This document shows, piece after piece, positions 59,743 to 64,000 of a DNA stretch of 64,000 bases. A program made the translations under genes and the position numbers. The notes under the pieces were generated by a model. That model made no database searches. It had not been told where the DNA came from and worked only from the letters and a program-made list of their open reading frames with translations. Origin of the DNA: Rhodobacteraceae bacterium S2214 (GTDB lineage Bacteria > Pseudomonadota > Alphaproteobacteria > Rhodobacterales > Rhodobacteraceae); assembly GCA_025141675.1 (NCBI GenBank), contig CP081161.1, positions 558,001 to 622,000 on the forward strand. The letters are read 5' to 3'. Each line of letters begins with the position of its first letter. Within the stretch, counting starts at the first letter, position 1.

Positions 59743-61320
59743 CTAAGAGTCCTTCGGACCGTCGTCGTTTGGTTTTTCGCCAAAGGTTAAACGATACCAT
59801 CTCGAAAACCATCCAAGCCCGGCTTGGCCGCGATCACCTAGTTCACTTAATGGCTGCCCTAGGCGCTTTATCAAGAAGATCGGGACGCCCACTGGGCCTT
59901 TCACGGCACCTTCAAGGAAGTCACCACCAGACTTCGCAAGTTCATTGTTTCGTTTTCTAATTTGGCGTTGCTGTTCCTCAGTATGTTCGGCAAGCCCTAA
60001 GGACAGTTCGCGGGTTGATGACGAAACGGCTTTGACTTCAACTTCGCCTGAGTCAGGGAGTTGGACCTGATCAACCTCCGCGCGGTATTCGTCCGCGACG
60101 TCTTTATCGACGCCATCAGTCGTTTCCAGAACGTCGGCGACCTGCACAAACGCCGCTGTGTTAGCGTCTTGGCTAACTGTCGACGTCGGCGCGGGTTCGG
60201 CATTGTAGGTAACCCAATCGGGGAAGCGTTCCACATAGACGAGCAAAGCCGCTGCAAAGTCGCGCATGTCATCTGCAGCACCGGTTGGTAGATTCTGAAC
60301 AAATTCGGTATTTTCCGCGAGCCGCACAAGCCGTTGCGCCTGAACCCCAATACGGATGACGTTCTTTGGATCGTATTCATAACCCATGGCGCGGTCGAAT
60401 GCTTCTAATCGACGGGGAAGTGGTGCATAATTGGATGGATTGAAATCAGCAGCAAAGTCGGTGCGGTATTCCTTTAAAGCCTCCCAACCAAGTTTCGCGA
60501 GCTCGTTAGCATCGTTTCGGGGGAGCCCTTTGCTGTTTGCTCGTGTTACCAGTGTTTCTGAAACGAGCACCTCAAGCGGGGCTGGCTTTCGTTCAGGGAG
60601 CTTGCTTTCAGTATTGCTAGACGTTTCACCCGGCAGCACCCAATCTTCGAGGTAATCAAACAATGTGCGGGCGCGTTCGCTGTTGTCTTTGATCTCTGCA
60701 ATCTCCGCAATTCGGGAGTCAAGGTCGCAGGCTTTGCATTCCCGCAGGGTTAGGCCGTCGAGTTCGGGAGCTTCGATAAGTCTTTTAAGCGAGCGCAATG
60801 GACGTAAATCGACAACCTGTGAGCCGCTGATGTCGAGCCACGTCATCCCGATCATCCCTACGATTGGCGAAATATCTTTGATTTGTGTATCTGCGAAGTG
60901 AAGCGTCTCGATCCACGTCATCCCTGCGATTGGAGAAAGGTCAGTGACTTGTGTTTCATTAAGGTAGACCGTTGTGACATTTTTCATCCCAGCGAGGGGT
61001 GCGAGATCGGAGATCGCTGTTTGGTCTAAGTCGAGTGTCATGATCCCCGACATTCCTGTGATGTCTGAAATATCGGCAATCTGTGTTTTGCGAAGGTTTA
61101 GTCTGCGGATCGCTGTCAACCTCCTGATGGTCGAGAGATCGTTGATCGCCGTTTCGGAAAGATTTAAGTATGTTAAAGAAGTTGCTGTTGTGATGTCCGC
61201 GTTCAATTCGGACAGCGATGCGAAACCCTTGAGGCCGGACAGGTCCAGCGTATCCGCCCCCGTCTCAATCGCTTCTCTGATCCGCCGCTCTGCTTCTTTG
61301 ATGTCGTCTTGGTCGCTCAT
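59743..61320 (-). CDS. cytoplasmic leucine-rich-repeat protein
   Basis: The 525-residue product has no signal peptide. After an N-terminal acidic helix come six uniform 22-residue leucine-rich repeats at 47-68, 69-90, 91-112, 113-134, 135-156 and 157-178. They follow the pattern LxxLxLxxTxIxDLxPIxGM, the internalin-like SDS22 type, read here from 'YLNLSETAINDLSTI' to 'WLDISGSQVVDLRPL'. A helical middle region and an acidic linker follow, then a C-terminal basic/aromatic tail ('GWFSRWYRLTFGEKPN'). LRRs usually bind proteins. I do not recognise the helical region, and no partner gene is adjacent. Confidence 0.82.
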   Translation of the reverse strand: MSDQDDIKEAERRIREAIETGADTLDLSGLKGFASLSELNADITTATSLTYLNLSETAINDLSTIRRLTAIRRLNLRKTQIADISDITGMSGIMTLDLDQTAISDLAPLAGMKNVTTVYLNETQVTDLSPIAGMTWIETLHFADTQIKDISPIVGMIGMTWLDISGSQVVDLRPLRSLKRLIEAPELDGLTLRECKACDLDSRIAEIAEIKDNSERARTLFDYLEDWVLPGETSSNTESKLPERKPAPLEVLVSETLVTRANSKGLPRNDANELAKLGWEALKEYRTDFAADFNPSNYAPLPRRLEAFDRAMGYEYDPKNVIRIGVQAQRLVRLAENTEFVQNLPTGAADDMRDFAAALLVYVERFPDWVTYNAEPAPTSTVSQDANTAAFVQVADVLETTDGVDKDVADEYRAEVDQVQLPDSGEVEVKAVSSSTRELSLGLAEHTEEQQRQIRKRNNELAKSGGDFLEGAVKGPVGVPIFLIKRLGQPLSELGDRGQAGLGWFSRWYRLTFGEKPNDDGPKDS

Positions 61321-61454
61321 GCCGTCCTCCGCAGTTTAGATATGGCCGCCGTACCTGCGAAACACAACCAGCGGCTTAGCCTTCCTTTCCCGCTTGGACC
61401 GCTAGTGGATTGCGCCTAAGGTCCGGTTGACCCGTTCATGAAAGCCCAGCCCAG

Positions 61455-62201
61455 ATGTTCGCAGTTGATCAGTTTGCCTTGATGATTGCGGTCATTTTTA
61501 TCTTTGCGGGGTCTGTGAAGGGGCTGGTCGGGATCGGGATGCCGACGGTGTCGATTGGCATCATGAGCCAGTTCAGCCAGCCCCATTTTGCGATTGCCGT
61601 CGTCGTGTTCCCTATGCTGGTCGCGAATATCTGGCAGGTGTACCGTACGGGCGTCGGGCTAGATACGTTGCGCCGGTACAAGGTGCTGGTCGCGTTTATG
61701 GTCGTATCCCTGATGATCACGACCTTTTTCACGGCCAAGGTGCCCCCTGATTTTCTGATCGGTGTGATTGGCGTCGCTATTGTGATTTTTGCAGTCACCA
61801 GCCTTGCCCGTACCCCGCCTGCGTTGCCGGATAATCGTAACGGGCTTGGTCAGGTGATCACGGGGATCGCTGCTGGTGTGCTGGGTGGCTTCACGAGCAT
61901 TTGGTCGCCGCCGTTGGTGACGTATCTGATTGCCCGCCGCGTGGAGGCCGAGGAATTTGTGCGTGCCGCTGGCGTTTTGATCCTGATCGGGACGGTTCCG
62001 TTGATCGTGGGTTTTTGGCAAACCGGATTGCTGAACGGGGAAACTGCCCCGATGTCGATCATGATGATTGTGCCCACGTTGATTGGTTTCACAATCGGCG
62101 AGGCGATCCGCAGGCGTATGGACCCCCAAAAGTTCCGGCAGGTCATTTTGTGGGTCTTCCTGCTGATGGGGATTAACCTGCTACGGCGCGCTTTTTTCTA
62201 A
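61455..62201 (+). CDS. TauE/SafE family sulfite-type anion exporter
   Basis: The 248-residue membrane protein has about eight helices and the family's two internal repeats: 'FAGSVKGLVGIGMPTVSIGIMSQF' and 'ITGIAAGVLGGFTSIWSPPLVTYLIA'. Members export sulfite, sulfoacetate or other organosulfonates. No sulfonate degradation gene is nearby, so the substrate is uncertain. It is 57 bases upstream of the amidinotransferase on the same strand, and the two might be co-transcribed. Confidence 0.87.
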   Translation: MFAVDQFALMIAVIFIFAGSVKGLVGIGMPTVSIGIMSQFSQPHFAIAVVVFPMLVANIWQVYRTGVGLDTLRRYKVLVAFMVVSLMITTFFTAKVPPDFLIGVIGVAIVIFAVTSLARTPPALPDNRNGLGQVITGIAAGVLGGFTSIWSPPLVTYLIARRVEAEEFVRAAGVLILIGTVPLIVGFWQTGLLNGETAPMSIMMIVPTLIGFTIGEAIRRRMDPQKFRQVILWVFLLMGINLLRRAFF

Positions 62202-62258
62202 CGCTTGTCAGGCAAAAATTTTGTGACTACCCATTTTTGAAATGTTTGGGAGAACAAG

Positions 62259-63368
62259 ATGCAAAAGACTGTCGTCAATAGCTGGAACGAATGGGATCCA
62301 TTGAAGCATGTGATCGTTGGCCGCGCTGATGATTGCCATATTCCGCCGGAAGAACCAGCCCTTGATGCGAAGGTCCCCGAAGACAGTGACATGCGCGGTC
62401 AATGGGGGCGCCGTCCGCAGGACACGATTGATCGGGCGAATGAACTGCTCGATATTTTTGCGGCCCAATTGCAGGCCCGTGGTATTCGTGTGGATCGTCC
62501 GACGAGCATTGATCATTCATTGCCCGCGACGACGCCTGACTTCCACACGGATAGCCAGTTTGGCTGTATGCCGCCGCGTGACGTGCTGCTGACGGTCGGG
62601 TCTGAAATGCTAGAGGCGACGATGTCGTATCGCTGCCGCTGGTTCGAATACCTGAACTATCGCCCGCTGATGCAGCAATATTTCAATGAAGACCCGAATT
62701 TCCGTCATGAAAGCGCGCCAAAGCCGCGTTTGACGGATGCGGATTATCATCCCGATTATCTGAGCGATAAGATTGGCAACGCAAAGCGCCTGCAATGGGC
62801 CGCTGAGAAGTTCTTTGTCACCACCGAGGAAGAACCGCTGTTCGACGCCGCTGACGTGCTGCGATTTGGCCGCGATCTGGTTGTGCAGCACGGGTTCACA
62901 ACGAACCTGAAAGGCATCGAATGGCTGCGGCGTCATTTCCCTGATCACCGTGTGCATACTGTTAATTTCCCCGGTGATCCTTATCCGATCCATATCGACG
63001 CGACTTTTACGCCGCTGCGCCCAGGATTGATCCTGAACAACCCGCAGCGTCGTTTGCCAGACGATCAGCGGGCCATGTTTGAAAAGAATGGTTGGGAAAT
63101 CCACGATGCGGCACAGCCCGCGCATAATACGCCGCCGCCGCTATGCTATTCATCAACGTGGCTTTCAATGAACGTGCTGGTGCTCGATCCGAAAACGGTC
63201 TGTGTTGAGAAATCAGAGGTCTACCAAGCTGAACAAATGGACAAGCTGGGTATGGAAGTTGTCGAAGTCGAATTGCGCGATGCCTACGCTTTTGGGGGCG
63301 GTCTGCACTGCTGTACGGCGGATGTGTATCGCGAAGGGAATTGCGAAGACTATTTTCCGAATATGTGA
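62259..63368 (+). CDS. AGAT-like amidinotransferase
   Basis: The 369-residue product closely follows arginine:glycine amidinotransferase: 'NEWDPLKHVIVGRADDCHIP', 'FDAADVLRFGRDLVVQ', 'HGFTTNLKGIEWLRRHFPDHRVHT', H245 in 'PYPIHIDATFTPLRPGLI', 'WLSMNVLVLDPKTVCVE', and catalytic C351 in 'GGGLHCCTADVYREG'. The Asp-His-Cys triad is conserved. It moves the amidino group of arginine to an amine, which in AGAT is glycine, giving guanidinoacetate plus ornithine. The acceptor here is unknown. GGGAGAAC precedes ATG 62259. Confidence 0.9.
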   Translation: MQKTVVNSWNEWDPLKHVIVGRADDCHIPPEEPALDAKVPEDSDMRGQWGRRPQDTIDRANELLDIFAAQLQARGIRVDRPTSIDHSLPATTPDFHTDSQFGCMPPRDVLLTVGSEMLEATMSYRCRWFEYLNYRPLMQQYFNEDPNFRHESAPKPRLTDADYHPDYLSDKIGNAKRLQWAAEKFFVTTEEEPLFDAADVLRFGRDLVVQHGFTTNLKGIEWLRRHFPDHRVHTVNFPGDPYPIHIDATFTPLRPGLILNNPQRRLPDDQRAMFEKNGWEIHDAAQPAHNTPPPLCYSSTWLSMNVLVLDPKTVCVEKSEVYQAEQMDKLGMEVVEVELRDAYAFGGGLHCCTADVYREGNCEDYFPNM

Positions 63369-63394
63369 AGCCTGTTATGAATTTAAAAGCGAAG

Positions 63395-63425
63395 AGGCGG
63401 TGTGCAATTAAGCAGCCGCCTTTTC
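63395..63425 (+). terminator. terminator after amidinotransferase gene
   Basis: AGGCGG and CCGCCT, extended inside by TGC and GCA, form a stem followed by TTTTC, 26 bases after the stop codon. Confidence 0.75.
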
Positions 63426-63866
63426 GTTGGCTGTATCAATTGATTTAGTTAATTTCATGTTAATAAAATATTAACGAATTAGTGAAAAGGTATCATACAT
63501 CGAAATGCGTTAACTATTATGGCGAAATATTGTCATTGCTTCCAATTCGGCAACAGCCCAGTTTTGTTAACTTTTTGCATTAAGCAAGAAAGATAAACAG
63601 TATCGGGAATCTAATCGATTCTGTTTCGATTCGATGCAATTTTGAGGCCGATGTGCGCTCATTTTGCGGACAAAAGTTAACGAAAATTGGGCGATTCTGG
63701 CGAAAACTGTCTATTTCTAAGTTTTTTTCAAAATTGCCTTCGTATTGATTTTACGGTTTTTTTCTCATTTTTACGTTACGTCCGGGGAAATAGAAAAGTC
63801 ACTTCCCATGAAATTCACTTTCGTTTTGCGAGATTAATTAATCAATCCGCAACTGGGGGCGATGAA
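63426..63866. other. AT-rich gene-free region with many GTTAAC sites
   Basis: These 441 bases hold no convincing reading frame and are clearly AT-richer than the rest of the window. Besides the CtrA-like site at 63449, the hexamer GTTAAC occurs at 63509-63514, 63566-63571 and 63676-63681. Homopolymer A and T runs near 63720-63775 suggest DNA bending. It reads as a long promoter region for the gene starting at 63867. Confidence 0.6.
63449..63475. promoter_or_regulatory. tandem CtrA-type binding site
   Basis: TTAA (63449-63452), seven bases, TTAA (63460-63463), seven bases, TTAAC (63471-63475): two overlapping full matches to TTAA-N7-TTAA, the consensus for the cell-cycle/motility regulator CtrA of Alphaproteobacteria. 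Confidence 0.6.
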
Positions 63867-64000
63867 ATGAAACTGACGATAAGCAAAGGAGCTGCCACTC
63901 CTTTTCCTGAGATTGAAGGCGACTTTTTAGACCGACTGACGCGTAGTGCTGATGATATCATGCAAGACCGTGCCGACGAAAAGAAGCCAGCACAAAAAGC
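63867..64000 (+). CDS. 5' end of unidentified gene, cut by window end
   Basis: ATG 63867, preceded by GGGGGCGATGAA, opens a frame that runs to the window end. Its 44 visible codons begin MKLTISKGAATPFPEIEGDF and continue LDRLTRSADDIMQDRADEKK. No signal peptide or domain is recognisable in this part. The long upstream region with a tandem CtrA-type site suggests a regulated gene, possibly of motility, envelope or gene-transfer-agent function. Confidence 0.6.
   Translation, partial: MKLTISKGAATPFPEIEGDFLDRLTRSADDIMQDRADEKKPAQK

Noticed and set aside
1..64000. tRNA, rRNA, CRISPR, insertion sequence, prophage or replication origin
   Set aside because: No cloverleaf-type sequence, rRNA segment, regular repeat-spacer array, transposase, integrase or origin-like cluster was seen by eye on either strand; a dedicated scan could still reveal a short RNA gene.

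Overview
The window looks like chromosomal DNA of a marine alphaproteobacterium of the Rhodobacterales (Roseobacter group). The inference rests on gene content: TRAP and sugar ABC transporters, an RTX protein with a PrtD/HlyD exporter, DUF1244, a glnK-amtB pair, a DgcN/DgcA pair and an inositol catabolism block. A GC-rich intergenic repeat present in four copies fits the same assignment. I found no rRNA, tRNA, CRISPR array, insertion sequence or phage gene. No reading frame looks frameshifted, and genes are tightly packed, often with 1-4 base overlaps.

Layout. 1-5.5 kb (minus strand): a FemAB/GNAT-like protein cut by the window edge, a glycerophosphodiesterase, a RidA-family protein, and a type I secretion pair (membrane fusion protein and ABC exporter). 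5.6-9.5 kb: mlaA-mlaC lipid-transport genes, a small secreted protein and a convergent class A penicillin-binding protein. 9.5-11.5 kb: glnK-amtB with a strong terminator. 11.6-14.6 kb: dgcN-dgcA-D-amino-acid transaminase, a complete-looking route from D-amino acids through D-glutamate. 14.6-20.7 kb: an RTX-repeat protein, DUF1244, N-formylglutamate amidohydrolase, pyruvate kinase, rpmI-rplT and a lipoprotein. 20.8-28.1 kb: an agmatinase-family gene, then pheS and pheT separated by four unrelated small genes. 28.1-31.6 kb: a Nu-class GST, mscL, alanine dehydrogenase with a divergent Lrp-type regulator, and an unrecognised gene. 31.8-37.6 kb: a GMC oxidoreductase divergent from a DctPQM TRAP transporter and an IclR regulator. 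37.7-39.9 kb: a membrane-anchored Ser/Thr kinase and a fatty acid hydroxylase.

40.0-55.3 kb is the main metabolic island, for inositol. One minus-strand operon carries iolD, a PhyH-type dioxygenase, iolC, iolB, a class II aldolase and iolG. A divergent operon carries two further Gfo/Idh/MocA dehydrogenases and an IolE-like dehydratase. A third operon carries an IolI-like protein, a three-part sugar ABC transporter, a small membrane protein and a LacI-family regulator. The same perfect 14-base palindrome TGCAACCGGTTGCA lies in the shared iolD promoter region (46.47 kb) and ahead of the transporter operon (55.32 kb). It is a good candidate operator for the LacI protein, tying uptake and breakdown into one regulon. 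iolA, for the last step, is not in the window.

55.4-64 kb: an FrhB/BciB-type iron-sulfur flavoprotein, a racemase-fold protein coupled to an MFS transporter, asd, a cytoplasmic leucine-rich-repeat protein, a TauE/SafE exporter and an AGAT-like amidinotransferase. Last comes a roughly 440-base AT-rich region with a tandem CtrA-type site (TTAA-N7-TTAA-N7-TTAAC), ahead of a gene that runs off the end. Functions are read from motifs and family resemblance only; no database search was run.
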